DNA of 64,000 nt from Curtobacterium sp. UNCCL20 (GTDB taxonomy: Bacteria; Actinomycetota; Actinomycetes; Actinomycetales; Microbacteriaceae). The notes beneath the pieces were generated by a model. The model made no database searches. It was not told the origin of the DNA and was given only the letters and a program-made list of their open reading frames with translations. Shown here one piece after another: positions 16,789 through 26,602 of the stretch (position 1 is its first letter; every line of letters begins with the position of its first letter). The DNA is taken from NCBI RefSeq assembly GCF_900101675.1, contig NZ_FNKG01000001.1:124001-188000 (forward strand), given 5' to 3'. Both the position numbers and the translations under genes were made by a program.

Positions 16789-17214
16789 ATGGAATCACCG
16801 GATCCGTCCGCCCTCGCCGGCGACCTGCTGACGCTCTACGGACGCCTCCGCCGCACCACGCTCGTCGGCAAGGTCGACGTCGTCACGGCCTCGCAGTCGG
16901 CGGTCCTCGGGCGGCTCGTCCGCGACGGCGCCACCACCACGGCGGAACTCGCCCGCGCCGAAGGGGTCCGACCGCAGTCGATGGGCGCGACCGTCCAGGC
17001 GCTCGAGGACCTCGGGCTCGTCGTCCGCTCGCAGGACCCCACCGACGGCCGACGCACGATCGTGGAGGCCACCGACGCCGGACGCACCGCCCGCGAGAAC
17101 TCGCACCGCTCCCGCACCCGCCTCCTCGCCGAACGCCTCGCGGCGCTCGACCCCGACGACCGCGCCACCGTCGCCCGGTCCCTCACCATCCTCGGAACCC
17201 TCGTCGAGCGGTGA
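16789..17214 (+). CDS. MarR-family transcriptional regulator
   Basis: 141-residue MarR protein: TTAELARAEGVRPQSMGATVQALEDLGLVVRSQDPTDGRRT (about 48-88) is the winged helix with the DPTDGR wing signature. ATG start; promoter TTGCAA (16753-16758), 18-base spacer, TACCGT (16777-16782), then 6 bases, so leaderless. Probable controller of the MFS gene behind it. Its stop codon is in the same frame as that transporter, with no canonical start in between. Confidence 0.93.
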   Translation: MESPDPSALAGDLLTLYGRLRRTTLVGKVDVVTASQSAVLGRLVRDGATTTAELARAEGVRPQSMGATVQALEDLGLVVRSQDPTDGRRTIVEATDAGRTARENSHRSRTRLLAERLAALDPDDRATVARSLTILGTLVER

Positions 17215-17250
17215 CCGCCCCGGAGGCGGGACCTGCGTCGTGGACGCAGG

Positions 17251-17264
17251 CCGCGCCTCCAGGC
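17251..17264 (-). repeat. GCCTGGAGGCGCGG motif, exact copy, inverted
   Basis: Exact copy on the minus strand, with a partial partner GGAGGCGG at 17222-17229 and CCTGCGTC-GTG-GACGCAGG between, so 17222-17264 can fold into a long imperfect hairpin. It lies between the MarR stop and the MFS coding region, where that gene's start codon should be. Confidence 0.65.
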
Positions 17265-17418
17265 CCGTCACGTCCCGACCACGTCGCGAAGGCAGACCAC
17301 CACGTCCACCGCAACCGCCTCCACACCCGTCGCCACCGGCCCGCAGGGCAGCGGCTTCGGGCCGAAGCTCCTCATCCCCGTCCTGGTCGGGCCGCTCCTC
17401 AACCCGATCAACACCACC

Positions 17419-18714
17419 ATGGTGTCGGTCGCGCTCGCACCGATCTCCCGCGACCTCGGGATCGGGGCGGCGCAGGCGATCTGGCTCGTCGCGGCGCTGT
17501 ACCTGGCGAGTGCGATCGCGCAGCCGACGATGGGGAAGCTCGCGGACCGGTTCGGCCCGAAGAAGGTGTTCCTCACCGGGCTCGTCATCGTCGGCGTCGC
17601 CGGCGTCGTGCCCGAGTTCCTGACCGGCTTCGGCGGAGCGGTGTTCGCCCGCGTGCTCATCGGCATCGGGACCTCGTCGGCCTACCCGGCCGCGCTGACC
17701 ACCCTCCGGCAGCACTCGGCGCGCATCGGCAAGCCGACACCGTCGCTCGTGCTCGGTGCACTGTCCATCACCTCGCTCGTCTCCGCTGCCGCCGGCCCGC
17801 CGCTCGGCGGCGCGCTCATCGCGGCGTTCGGCTGGCACGCGATCTTCCTCGTCAACGTGCCGCTCGCGGTGTTCGGCATCGTCGTCTCGGTGCTGTGGCT
17901 GCCCTCCGACCGGCTCCGTCCCCGCACCGACGAGGACCTGCCGGTCCTCACCGCACTCGACCCGTTCGGCATGCTCCTCATGACCGGCACGGTCTCGGCG
18001 CTGCTGGTGTTCCTGCTCGACCTGTCCGCCGGGCTCTGGTGGCTGCTCGCCGTCGCGATCGTGCTGCTCGTCGCGCTCGTGCTGTGGGAGCTCCGCGCCG
18101 TCCGACCGTTCGTCGACGTCCGGATGCTCGCGCGGAACGGGGCGCTGTCGCGGACCTACGTGCGGCTGTTCCTCGTGTACCTGCTGGCGTACACGATGAC
18201 CTACGGCTTCTCGCAGTGGGTGCAGGACGTCGCGGGGTACTCGAGCGACGTCGCCGGGTACCTGCAGCTGCCCGCGGCGATCGTCGCCGGTGTCGCGTCG
18301 TTCCTCATCGCGCGGAAGACCGCCGTGCGCGGACCGCTCGTCATCGCAGCCGTCGTGCCGATCGTCGGCGGTGCGCTCCTGCTGCTGCTCCACAGCGGGT
18401 CACCGGTGTTCCTGCTCGTGCTCGCGCCCGCGCTGTTCGGGGTGCCGCAGGCGCTGGCGTCGGTGTCGAACCAGGCCGCCCTCTACCGGGTGGTGCCGTC
18501 GTCGTACATCGGCACGGCCGCCGGGCTGTCCCGGACGAGTGTCTACATCGGCGCGATCGCCGCGTCGTCGCTCATCGGCGGGGTGTTCGGGCAGGCGCCC
18601 ACGACCCCGGACCTGCACGTGCTGGCGTGGGTGATCATCGGGGTCGCGGTGCTGCTGAGCGTGCTGACGATCGCCGACCGGGCGTTGGCGGACCGCCCGA
18701 CCCCGGTACCCTGA
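17419..18714 (+). CDS. MFS transporter with no canonical start codon (EmrB-like)
   Basis: Major facilitator drug/proton antiporter, apparently of the 14-helix type from the pattern of hydrophobic segments. The coding frame with convincing protein (LLIPVLVGPLLNPINTTM...) continues upstream of the first ATG at 17419 into the MarR stop at 17214 without ATG, GTG or TTG. Starting at 17419 would cut the first transmembrane helix. A GTG at 17211 overlapping the MarR stop (the GTGA coupling seen elsewhere here) is in another frame and would need a one-base shift near 17290. So either a frameshift or a repeat insertion damaged the 5' end, or a rare start is used. Motif A GKLADRFGPKKVF is intact. Confidence 0.8.
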   Translation: MVSVALAPISRDLGIGAAQAIWLVAALYLASAIAQPTMGKLADRFGPKKVFLTGLVIVGVAGVVPEFLTGFGGAVFARVLIGIGTSSAYPAALTTLRQHSARIGKPTPSLVLGALSITSLVSAAAGPPLGGALIAAFGWHAIFLVNVPLAVFGIVVSVLWLPSDRLRPRTDEDLPVLTALDPFGMLLMTGTVSALLVFLLDLSAGLWWLLAVAIVLLVALVLWELRAVRPFVDVRMLARNGALSRTYVRLFLVYLLAYTMTYGFSQWVQDVAGYSSDVAGYLQLPAAIVAGVASFLIARKTAVRGPLVIAAVVPIVGGALLLLLHSGSPVFLLVLAPALFGVPQALASVSNQAALYRVVPSSYIGTAAGLSRTSVYIGAIAASSLIGGVFGQAPTTPDLHVLAWVIIGVAVLLSVLTIADRALADRPTPVP

Positions 18715-18718
18715 TGCG

Positions 18719-19588
18719 GTGACCGACCCGACCCACCAGGCCCCCACGCACTGGACCCTCACCCTGGTCTGCGACGACCAGCCCGGCATCGTCCACGCCG
18801 TCTCCGGAGCGGTCGTCGCGGCGAACGGGAACATCACCGAGTCGCAGCAGTTCTCGAGCGTCGACACGAACACGTTCTTCATGCGCCTGCAGGTCATGGC
18901 GCCCGTCGACCGCGCCGCGTTCGAGGAAGCGCTCGCCCCGGTCGCCGAACGGTACGACGCCCGCGTGCAGCTCGACGTCGTCGGCCGCCCACTGCGCACC
19001 CTCGTGCTCGTGTCGAAGGCCGGGCACTGCCTCAACGACCTGCTCTACCGCCAGCGTGGCGGGCAGCTGCCGATCGAGGTCCCCCTCGTCCTGTCGAACC
19101 ACGCGGACCTGTCCGAGCTGGCGTCGTTCTACTCCGTCCCGTTCGAGCACCGGCCCGTCACCGACACCGCGTCGAAGCAGCAGATGGAACAGCGCATCCT
19201 CGAGGCGGTCGACGAGCACGACATCGAACTCGTCGTCCTCGCCCGGTACATGCAGATCCTGTCGCCGGGCCTCTGCGCCGCGCTGGAGGGCCGTGCCGTC
19301 AACATCCACCACTCGTTCCTGCCCGGCTTCAAGGGTGCGAACCCGTACCGGCAGGCCCATGCCCGCGGCGTGAAGCTCATCGGTGCGACCGCGCACTTCG
19401 TGACGAGCGACCTCGACGAGGGGCCGATCATCGAGCAGAACGTCGTGCGTGTGGACCACACGAAGGACCCCGCCGAGCTCGTCTCGATCGGGCAGGACGA
19501 GGAGTCCCGCACGCTCACCCAGGCGGTGCGCTGGATCGCGGAGGACCGAGTCCTCCTCGACGGCGCCCGCACGATCATCTTCAAGTAG
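18719..19588 (+). CDS. purU: Formyltetrahydrofolate deformylase
   Basis: Hydrolyses 10-formyl-THF to formate and THF, balancing one-carbon pools. 289 residues: N-terminal ACT domain (LVCDDQPGIVHAVSGAV), then the formyltransferase-like domain with the catalytic triad segments SNH (VLSNHADL), NIHHSFLPGFKGA and the final aspartate in TSDLDEGPIIEQ. GTG start: TACCCT (18707-18712) sits 6 bases upstream inside the end of the MFS gene, predicting a separate leaderless promoter. It is followed closely by two more genes ending in nagA. Confidence 0.96.
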   Translation: MTDPTHQAPTHWTLTLVCDDQPGIVHAVSGAVVAANGNITESQQFSSVDTNTFFMRLQVMAPVDRAAFEEALAPVAERYDARVQLDVVGRPLRTLVLVSKAGHCLNDLLYRQRGGQLPIEVPLVLSNHADLSELASFYSVPFEHRPVTDTASKQQMEQRILEAVDEHDIELVVLARYMQILSPGLCAALEGRAVNIHHSFLPGFKGANPYRQAHARGVKLIGATAHFVTSDLDEGPIIEQNVVRVDHTKDPAELVSIGQDEESRTLTQAVRWIAEDRVLLDGARTIIFK

Positions 19589-19596
19589 GCAGCACC

Positions 19597-20000
19597 ATGA
19601 CGAACGCCCCGCAGTCCCCCGTCGACTGGGGAGAGGTCCCCGACCCGTCGGCGATCGGCACACCGCGGCGGGACTTCGACGGCTGGCGTGTGCTCCGCAT
19701 CCTCGTCTGCACGTTCGGCCTGCTGTCGCTCGCGACGTGGGGCTACTTCGCGTGGCCGTTCCCGATGCCGGGCATCCTCTTCATGATCGGTGCACCCGTG
19801 TTCGCGGCGGTGGTCTGGTACTTCTTCCGCTCGCCGGCGTCGCCGATCGAGACGGACGTGGTGGGCAAGACGATCGTGGAGGTCGCGCTCGTGGTCGCCG
19901 CCGGTGCGTGCTGGATTTCGATCGGGCACCCGGTGATCGGGTTGGTCTTCATCGTGGTCGCGGCGCTGTCCGGTGTGGTGCAGTTCCGGAAGGAGTCGCG

Positions 20001-20004
<4 letters not shown>
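19597..20004 (+). CDS. Membrane protein, YrdB/DUF2568-like
   Basis: 135-residue protein with four hydrophobic segments (about 34-52, 55-75, 90-106, 108-125) and an N-terminal soluble stretch. The pattern around EVALVVAAGACWISIGHPVIGLVF resembles the YrdB/DUF2568 family, unknown function. ATG 8 bases after purU and its stop overlaps the nagA start (ATGA), so it is mid-operon. Confidence 0.75.
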
Positions 20005-21212
<1,208 letters not shown>

Positions 21213-21547
21213 CGTCGCAGCACCCACGAACACCGCAGGCGCGCGGGACGGCCAACGCACACGGCCACGGCCGTACCGCGTCGCGTCGCGTCGGCTCGAC
21301 CCGTCCCCGGCGCTGGTGGTCGTGGCGGATCCGGCGTACCGTCAGCAGCACTCGGCGAGACGTCGCCGACGCCAGGACGGCCGTCGCCGCACGGGTCGTC
21401 GTTCGTCCGGAGCACTGCCCCGGACGGGGTGGTCCGGAGCTCGCGCACCCACCCGCGACCGCAGAGGCCGACGCCGGCCGCGGTCCTCGCCACCCGATCC
21501 GATCACGGCGATCCGGGTCGGTCGCTCGGCTCCACCAAGGACCCGCC
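21213..21547. other. 335-base gap without recognisable gene
   Basis: Between nagA and the lipoprotein gene I see no convincing coding frame, RNA or clear terminator. Open frames here are Arg-rich and overlap in several registers. There are only short CG-rich reverse complements such as CCGGAC/GTCCGG around 21400-21450. Confidence 0.5.
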
Positions 21548-22129
21548 ATGCACCGCACGTTCGCGACATCGCATGTGCTCGACACGACCGCACTGCTCAT
21601 CATCGTGGTCGCGGCGACCAGCGCCTGCACCCTTCCACCGACCGAGGACACGCCCCCGTCAGCGGGGCCGTCCCGTGCCGGACCACCGACGGCAGCCGCA
21701 TCGCCGGCCCCATCCGCCGGACCGCGTCCCACCCCGGAGCACCCCGCGCAGCCGCGTGACCCCGGAGCGAGCGTCCTCGAGGGCGCCTGGCGCACGGAGC
21801 TCTCGCGGCAGGACCTCGGTTTCGCCCCGTCCAGCCGCGCGACTCCGCCGGGGAACCGGAGCGGTCTCAGCGAAGCACCCGAATGGCGCATGCTCGTCTT
21901 CCACCGACCGCGCCTCACCATGCTCGGCGGGCACGGAGCGGACCCGTCGAGCATCGAGGAGATGACGTTCAGCGTGCGGGGTCGAGTCCTCACGATCGAG
22001 TCCGAGGGGCGCGTCATCCGCGTGCTCTGGACGGTCTCCATGGACGGGTTGACGCTCACGCCCACGGTGGACGGACCGATGCCCCCCGCGGTGTTCGTCC
22101 TGCACCCGTTCGCCCACGTCCACGGCTGA
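21548..22129 (+). CDS. Putative lipoprotein of unknown function
   Basis: 193 residues with an N-terminal hydrophobic signal (about 10-25) ending in the lipobox-like TSAC, so Cys27 could be lipidated. A Pro/Ser/Ala-rich linker (about 28-70) follows, then a compact C-terminal domain ending FVLHPFAHVHG. ATG after AAGGACC. Flanked by a non-coding gap and a 24-base tandem repeat. No family recognised; the lipobox and ordinary composition of the C-terminal half support a real gene. Confidence 0.62.
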   Translation: MHRTFATSHVLDTTALLIIVVAATSACTLPPTEDTPPSAGPSRAGPPTAAASPAPSAGPRPTPEHPAQPRDPGASVLEGAWRTELSRQDLGFAPSSRATPPGNRSGLSEAPEWRMLVFHRPRLTMLGGHGADPSSIEEMTFSVRGRVLTIESEGRVIRVLWTVSMDGLTLTPTVDGPMPPAVFVLHPFAHVHG

Positions 22130-22134
22130 CCCGG

Positions 22135-22194
22135 GCTGGTCGGGCTCGGGTCCGGTGCGCTGGTCGGGCCCGGGTCCGGTGCGCTGGTCGGGCA
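22135..22194 (+). repeat. 24-bp tandem repeat, 2.5 units
   Basis: Unit beginning GCTGGTCGGGC at 22135, 22159 and (partial) 22183; the first two differ at one base (CTCGG/CCCGG). It ends just before the -10 TAGACT of the next gene. Confidence 0.8.
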
Positions 22195-22208
22195 CCTAGA
22201 CTCGAGAA

Positions 22209-23429
22209 GTGCTCGACGGTCGCCGCCTCCCCCTCTGGGCTGGTCGCACCGCGGCTCTCGTCGGCATCGTCCTCGTCGCGTTCACGCTTCGCCAGGCGGT
22301 GGCTGCGGTGTCCCCGATCCTGGGTGCGATCCGTGTCGACGTCCCGGTCTCGACGCTGGACGTCGGCCTCCTCGGGACCCTGCCGCCGCTCCTCTTCGCG
22401 GCATCCGGGTTCACCGCCCCACGCGTCGCCCGGCACCTCGGCCTGGACGGCGGGATCGTCCTCGCGCTGGCCCTGATGACCGTCGGGCAGCTCGTCCGCG
22501 CGGTCGCACCGGGGGTCGCGGTGCTGCTCCTCGGCAGCACCGTCGCGTTCGCGGGGACCGGCGTCGGCAACGTGTTGCTCCCCTCCGTCGTGCGGCGGTA
22601 CTTTCCCGACCGAGTCCCGCTGATCACCGCGCTCTACGCGTGCGTCATCGGCGTGAGCACGGCCGTGCCCGCCGCACTCGCCGCGCCGGTCGCCGCGCTG
22701 TACGGGTGGCGATCGTCGCTCGCGCTGTGGCCGGTCATCTCGGCCGTGGCACTCGTCCCCTGGCTCGTCGTCCTGGTGCAGCAGCGTCGGCAGCGGCGCT
22801 CGGGGCCCGGTGCCGTCGAGACGCCGCGGTCTGGCGCGCGCACTCGTCCGTGGCGTTCACGCACGGCGCTGTCGATCACCGCGCTCTTCTCGACGAGCAC
22901 GATCTGCACCTACGCGGCGTTCGCGTGGCTGCCCGAGATCCTGCAGGACGTCGCCGGCTCGACGCCCACCCAGGCGGGCGTCCTGCTCGCCGTCACCGGC
23001 CTCGTCAGCGTTCCCGGCGCACTCCTCGCACCGCTCCTCGCCAGCCGGCCGCGCAACGTCGGTTGGCTGATCGCCACCGGCATCGCGGGCTTCGCCCTCG
23101 GGTACCTCGGCCTGCTCCTCGCGCCGGCCACGCTCCCGGTCCTGTGGGCGGTCCTCATCGGGATCGGGTCGATCCTGTTCCCCGTCTGCCTCGTGCTGAT
23201 CAACATCCGGACGCGGACCCACGGCGGCACCGTGGGGCTGAGTGGGTTCGCGCAGGGCACCGCGTACGCGCTCGGTGCGCTCGGCCCGCTCCTGGTCGGG
23301 GTGTTGCACGACTCCGGCGGCGGTTGGACGGTCCCGCTGCTCTTCCTGCTCGGCATCGCATTGATGGCAGCGATCCCGGCGGCCACCCTCGCGCGGCCAG
23401 CCTTCGTCGAGGACGAGCTCTCGCACTAG
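22209..23429 (+). CDS. MFS transporter, CynX/NimT-like
   Basis: 406-residue, 12-helix carrier of the cyanate/nitroimidazole-type MFS branch (TLRQAVAAVSPILGAIRVDV at helix 1, VGNVLLPSVVRRYFPDR at the loop before helix 5, GFAQGTAYALGALGPLLVGVLHD late). Substrate unknown. GTG start: TAGACT (22197-22202) is 6 bases upstream, predicting leaderless transcription. Monocistronic and followed by a hairpin before a convergent gene. Confidence 0.9.
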   Translation: MLDGRRLPLWAGRTAALVGIVLVAFTLRQAVAAVSPILGAIRVDVPVSTLDVGLLGTLPPLLFAASGFTAPRVARHLGLDGGIVLALALMTVGQLVRAVAPGVAVLLLGSTVAFAGTGVGNVLLPSVVRRYFPDRVPLITALYACVIGVSTAVPAALAAPVAALYGWRSSLALWPVISAVALVPWLVVLVQQRRQRRSGPGAVETPRSGARTRPWRSRTALSITALFSTSTICTYAAFAWLPEILQDVAGSTPTQAGVLLAVTGLVSVPGALLAPLLASRPRNVGWLIATGIAGFALGYLGLLLAPATLPVLWAVLIGIGSILFPVCLVLINIRTRTHGGTVGLSGFAQGTAYALGALGPLLVGVLHDSGGGWTVPLLFLLGIALMAAIPAATLARPAFVEDELSH

Positions 23430-23436
23430 TGCTGGC

Positions 23437-23466
23437 GCCGGTCGATGACGACCGTCACCGACCGGC
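23437..23466. terminator. Bidirectional stem-loop
   Basis: GCCGGTCGATGAC (23437-23449) pairs with GTCACCGACCGGC (23454-23466) with one mismatch and a 4-base loop, between convergent genes ending at 23429 and 23484. Confidence 0.65.
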
Positions 23467-23483
23467 TCGCCCGGCAGGGGCTC

Positions 23484-24380
23484 TCAGAGCCAGGCGGCGA
23501 CCCCGCCGTGCCGCGAGCACGTGCCGCTGCGGGACTGACTGAAGCTGTAGGTCCCGTCGCCGCACTTCGCGGTGGCCCCGCTCGGTGCGGAGCTCGACAC
23601 CTCCGGCCGGCAGACCGTGTTGCCCGCGCTGTTCACGTACGTCCCGTTCGTGCACGAGGGCTGCGCCGGAGCGGGCGGTGGGGCGACGTACGTGCCGACT
23701 GAGGTCACCTGGGCGACCGGCGGCATCGTGACCGCGTCGCTCACGAGTGTGCGCCCGGTCTCGACGCCGTCCGTGGTGGTGACCCGCCAGGTCTTCGTCC
23801 GGACGCCGGCCACTCCAGGTGTCGTGACCGTCGAGGAACCCTTCGCGAGCGTCGCGTCCTGGACGCTCTGCGCCGAGAACGGGACCGTGATCGTCTCGGT
23901 CACCGTCTTCGTGACGACGACCGGGGTCGGTGTCGGGGTCGGTGTCGGGGTCGGTGTCGGCGTGGGCGTCGTCGTGGGCGCGGGTGTCGCCGTGCGTTCG
24001 GCGACCAGCGCGTGCGGTCGGCCGGGCGCGGCGCTCGCCGGTGCGTGCGACGCGGCGGCCACGACCGGCGTCGACGGCGTCGGGTGCGTCGCCCCGAACG
24101 CCGAGGTCGAGCCGATCAGGACGACGAACGCGACGCCGGCACCGATCGCCGCCGCGGGCCGCTTCCGCGGGAGCCGGAGCCAGGTCGTCCGTCGGAACAG
24201 CACGCCGTACACCGCGGTGATCAGGACGACCAGAGCGGCCAGCATGACCGCGCTCCAGAAGCCGGACGACGCGAGGCCGATGAACGCGAGGAGCGCGGTC
24301 AACCCGACGCCGATCCACGTGATGACGGGCACCTTCCGCCACGGTCGGACACTGGGCGGCTGCGGCGGTTGGACGGACAC
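23484..24380 (-). CDS. Surface protein with G5 and DUF3761 domains
   Basis: 298 residues: two transmembrane helices near the N-terminus (about 18-60), a third hydrophobic helix about 77-96, a low-complexity Thr-Pro linker encoded by a GGTGTC/GGGGTC array, a G5 domain (VVTKTVTETITVPF...GVRTKTWRVTTTDGVETGR, about 155-225) and a C-terminal DUF3761 with paired cysteines (CGDGTYSFSQSRSGTCSRHGGVAAWL-type end). Probably cell-envelope associated; G5 domains are thought to bind wall sugars. GTG start at 24380 with GAAGGAG 5 bases upstream is preferred to longer in-frame starts. Confidence 0.82.
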   Translation of the reverse strand: MSVQPPQPPSVRPWRKVPVITWIGVGLTALLAFIGLASSGFWSAVMLAALVVLITAVYGVLFRRTTWLRLPRKRPAAAIGAGVAFVVLIGSTSAFGATHPTPSTPVVAAASHAPASAAPGRPHALVAERTATPAPTTTPTPTPTPTPTPTPTPVVVTKTVTETITVPFSAQSVQDATLAKGSSTVTTPGVAGVRTKTWRVTTTDGVETGRTLVSDAVTMPPVAQVTSVGTYVAPPPAPAQPSCTNGTYVNSAGNTVCRPEVSSSAPSGATAKCGDGTYSFSQSRSGTCSRHGGVAAWL

Positions 24381-24432
24381 GGTGCTCCTTCGGGTCGAGA
24401 ACTGCGTCAGTCTGCGATGTACTTCTCGGTGT

Positions 24433-24463
24433 CCCCAACCCCCTGTTCGCGGGGGAGGTGGGG
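24433..24463. other. GC-rich hairpin between divergent genes
   Basis: CCCCAACCCCCTG...CGGGGGAGGTGGGG can fold into an interrupted stem. It lies in the gap between the G5 gene start and the PatB-like gene. No T-run; role unclear. Confidence 0.35.
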
Positions 24464-24550
24464 CCGGGCCGCGGGAATCCGCCACCGAACCCGACCGGTG
24501 CTCACGAGATCCGCGCTCTGCGGCTGACACTCGGCTGCGATGATGAGGCC

Positions 24551-25738
24551 ATGAGCGTCATGGTCTCCATGTTCGATGCGTACCGCACCCGCACCAGCGA
24601 GAAGTACACGGCCTACCCGCCGGACGTGCTGCCGATGTTCGTCGCCGAGATGGACAGCATGCTCGCCGAGCCGGTGCGCGACGCCCTCGTCACCGCCGTC
24701 ACCAACGGGGACACCGGGTACGTCGGCCACGGCCGCGCCCTGCCCGAGGCCTTCGTCGACTTCGCCGAGGACCGGTGGGGCTGGCACGTCGACCCCGACC
24801 TCGTCCGCACGACCACGGACGTGTCGGTCGCCGCGGTGGAGACGCTCCGCCGGGTCATCGAACCGGGTGACCAGGTCGTCATCATGCCGCCGGTGTACCC
24901 GCCGTTCTGGGAGTACGTGGCCGAGGCGGGTGGATCGGTGACCGAGGTGCCGCTGCTCGCACCCGACGGCGACCCGGACCCGTTCGACACGACGGCCGGC
25001 TGGCGGATGGACCTCGACGGCATCGCCCGGGCCTTCGCGGACGGCGCCCGGACGGTGCTGCTCTGCAACCCGCACAACCCCCTCGGACTCGTGCACGACC
25101 GGGAGTCCCTCGCCGCACTCGCACGGCTTGCCGCCGAGTGGGACGCCGTCGTCGTGTCGGACGAGATCCACGCCCCGCTCGTGCACGCGGACGCCACGTT
25201 CACCCCGTTCCTCGACTCCTGCCCCGAGGCTGCCGCCCTCGGGGTGGCCCTGACGAGCGCGAGCAAGGCCTGGAACCTCGCCGGCACGAAGTGCGCCCTG
25301 ATGATCGGGGCGTCGCCTCGGGCGCGGGCGTGGTTCGACGGCATGCCCATCGAGGTCGTCGAGCGCACCGGCATCCTCGGCTACACCGCGAGCGTGGCGG
25401 CGTTCAGCGAGGGCGGCCCCTGGCTGGCATCGCTCCTCACCGAGCTGGCGGCGAACCGGCGGACGCTCGCCGAACGGCTCGGCGACGTGCTGCCCGGCGC
25501 TGGCTACCGGCAGCCGCAGGCGTCGTACCTGGCGTGGCTCGACCTCCGCGCGCTGCCGTGGGGCGAGGACCCCGCGGGGCCGCTCGTCGACGAGGCGAAG
25601 GTCGCGCTCGGCAGCGGGCCGGACTTCGGGCGGCAGGGGCTCGGCTTCGCGCGGCTGAACTTCGGCTGCTCGGCGGACACCCTCGACGAAGGGCTCAGCC
25701 GCCTGCAGACCGCGTACGAGCGGCGCACAGACGGCTGA
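24551..25738 (+). CDS. PLP-dependent aminotransferase-fold lyase, MalY/PatB type
   Basis: Probable cystathionine beta-lyase-like C-S lyase. 395 residues with fold type I landmarks: NPHNPLG (173-179), aspartate in VVSDEIHAPLVH (Asp204) and the PLP lysine K239 in TSASKAWNLAGTKCA. The SDEIHA and SKAWNLAG forms are those of MalY/PatB, not of aspartate aminotransferases. ATG at 24551 is preferred over an upstream in-frame start because a weak -10-like GATGAT sits 6 bases before it. Convergent with nagB, 18 bases apart with no clear terminator. Confidence 0.9.
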   Translation: MSVMVSMFDAYRTRTSEKYTAYPPDVLPMFVAEMDSMLAEPVRDALVTAVTNGDTGYVGHGRALPEAFVDFAEDRWGWHVDPDLVRTTTDVSVAAVETLRRVIEPGDQVVIMPPVYPPFWEYVAEAGGSVTEVPLLAPDGDPDPFDTTAGWRMDLDGIARAFADGARTVLLCNPHNPLGLVHDRESLAALARLAAEWDAVVVSDEIHAPLVHADATFTPFLDSCPEAAALGVALTSASKAWNLAGTKCALMIGASPRARAWFDGMPIEVVERTGILGYTASVAAFSEGGPWLASLLTELAANRRTLAERLGDVLPGAGYRQPQASYLAWLDLRALPWGEDPAGPLVDEAKVALGSGPDFGRQGLGFARLNFGCSADTLDEGLSRLQTAYERRTDG

Positions 25739-25756
25739 GTCGCCCGTCCGGGACTG

Positions 25757-26542
25757 CTACTCGAACAGCTGCCAGGCCGGCTTGTTCGCGTAGGTGTAGC
25801 GGTAGTAGTCGGCGAGCTGGAGGCCGGCGGCGGCTTCCTCGTCGACGACGACGGTGGCGTGCTGGTGCAGCTGCAGCGCGCTGCCGGGGACGAACGAGCT
25901 GAGCGGCCCCTCGACCGCGGCGGCGATCGCGTCGGCCTTCGCGGAGCCCTGCGCGACGAGGACGAGTTCGCGGGCGTCGAGGATGGTGCCGAGGCCCTGC
26001 GTCATGCAGTGCGTGGGCACCTGCTCGAGGGAGTCGAAGAACCGGGCGTTCGCCTCACGCGTCGAGGGGGCGAGGGTCTTGATGCGGGTCCGGGACGCGA
26101 ACGAGGACGTCGGCTCGTTGAACCCGATGTGTCCGTTGGCACCGATGCCGAGGATCTGCACGTCGACCCCGCCCGCAGCCCGGATCGCGGCATCGTACTC
26201 CTTCGCCGCGAACTCGAGGTCACCGGCACGCCCGTCGGGCACGCGCACCCGGGACGGGTCGAACCCGAGGGGTGCGGTGACGTCGCGGGCGATGACGCTG
26301 GCGTAGGACTCGGCGTGCTCCAGCGGGATCCCGACGTACTCGTCGAGGGCGAACGCGCGGGCCTCGGCGAACGAGATCTCCCCCGCGTCGACGCGACGCT
26401 GCAGGTCGGTGTAGATGCCCTGCGGGCTGGACCCGGTGGCGACTCCGATGACGGCGGACGGCTTCTTCGCGACGACGGAAGCGATCTTGGCCGCGGCGAC
26501 GCGACCGACCTCAGCCGGCGTGGGCAGGATGATGATCTCCAC
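25757..26542 (-). CDS. nagB: Glucosamine-6-phosphate deaminase
   Basis: Converts glucosamine-6-P to fructose-6-P and ammonia. 261 residues: ATGSSPQGIY (35-44), catalytic ALDEYVGI (Asp67), GANGHIGFNEP and the histidine region near TPH-like MTQGLGTI. GTG start. On the minus strand the -10 TAGGCT (26554 to 26549) ends 6 bases before the GTG, so the mRNA should be leaderless. A perfect 16-base palindrome of DasR type fills the -35/-10 spacer. nagA is elsewhere in the window, so a GntR-type GlcNAc regulator may coordinate them in trans. Confidence 0.96.
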   Translation of the reverse strand: MEIIILPTPAEVGRVAAAKIASVVAKKPSAVIGVATGSSPQGIYTDLQRRVDAGEISFAEARAFALDEYVGIPLEHAESYASVIARDVTAPLGFDPSRVRVPDGRAGDLEFAAKEYDAAIRAAGGVDVQILGIGANGHIGFNEPTSSFASRTRIKTLAPSTREANARFFDSLEQVPTHCMTQGLGTILDARELVLVAQGSAKADAIAAAVEGPLSSFVPGSALQLHQHATVVVDEEAAAGLQLADYYRYTYANKPAWQLFE

Positions 26543-26548
26543 ACCCTC

Positions 26549-26569
26549 AGCCTACTGGTCATGACCAGT
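26549..26569. promoter_or_regulatory. DasR-like operator over the nagB promoter
   Basis: ACTGGTCATGACCAGT (26554-26569) is a perfect palindrome and fits the known dre consensus for DasR/NagR-type GntR regulators (ACTGGTCTAGACCAGT-like) except at the centre. It lies between nagB's TGTCGA -35 and TAGGCT -10 with a 17-base spacer. It is also 34 bases upstream of the divergent NUDIX start. No DasR homologue lies in this window. Confidence 0.75.
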
Positions 26570-26602
26570 CTTCGACAGGGGCACGGTCGGTAGCGTGGCG
26601 GC

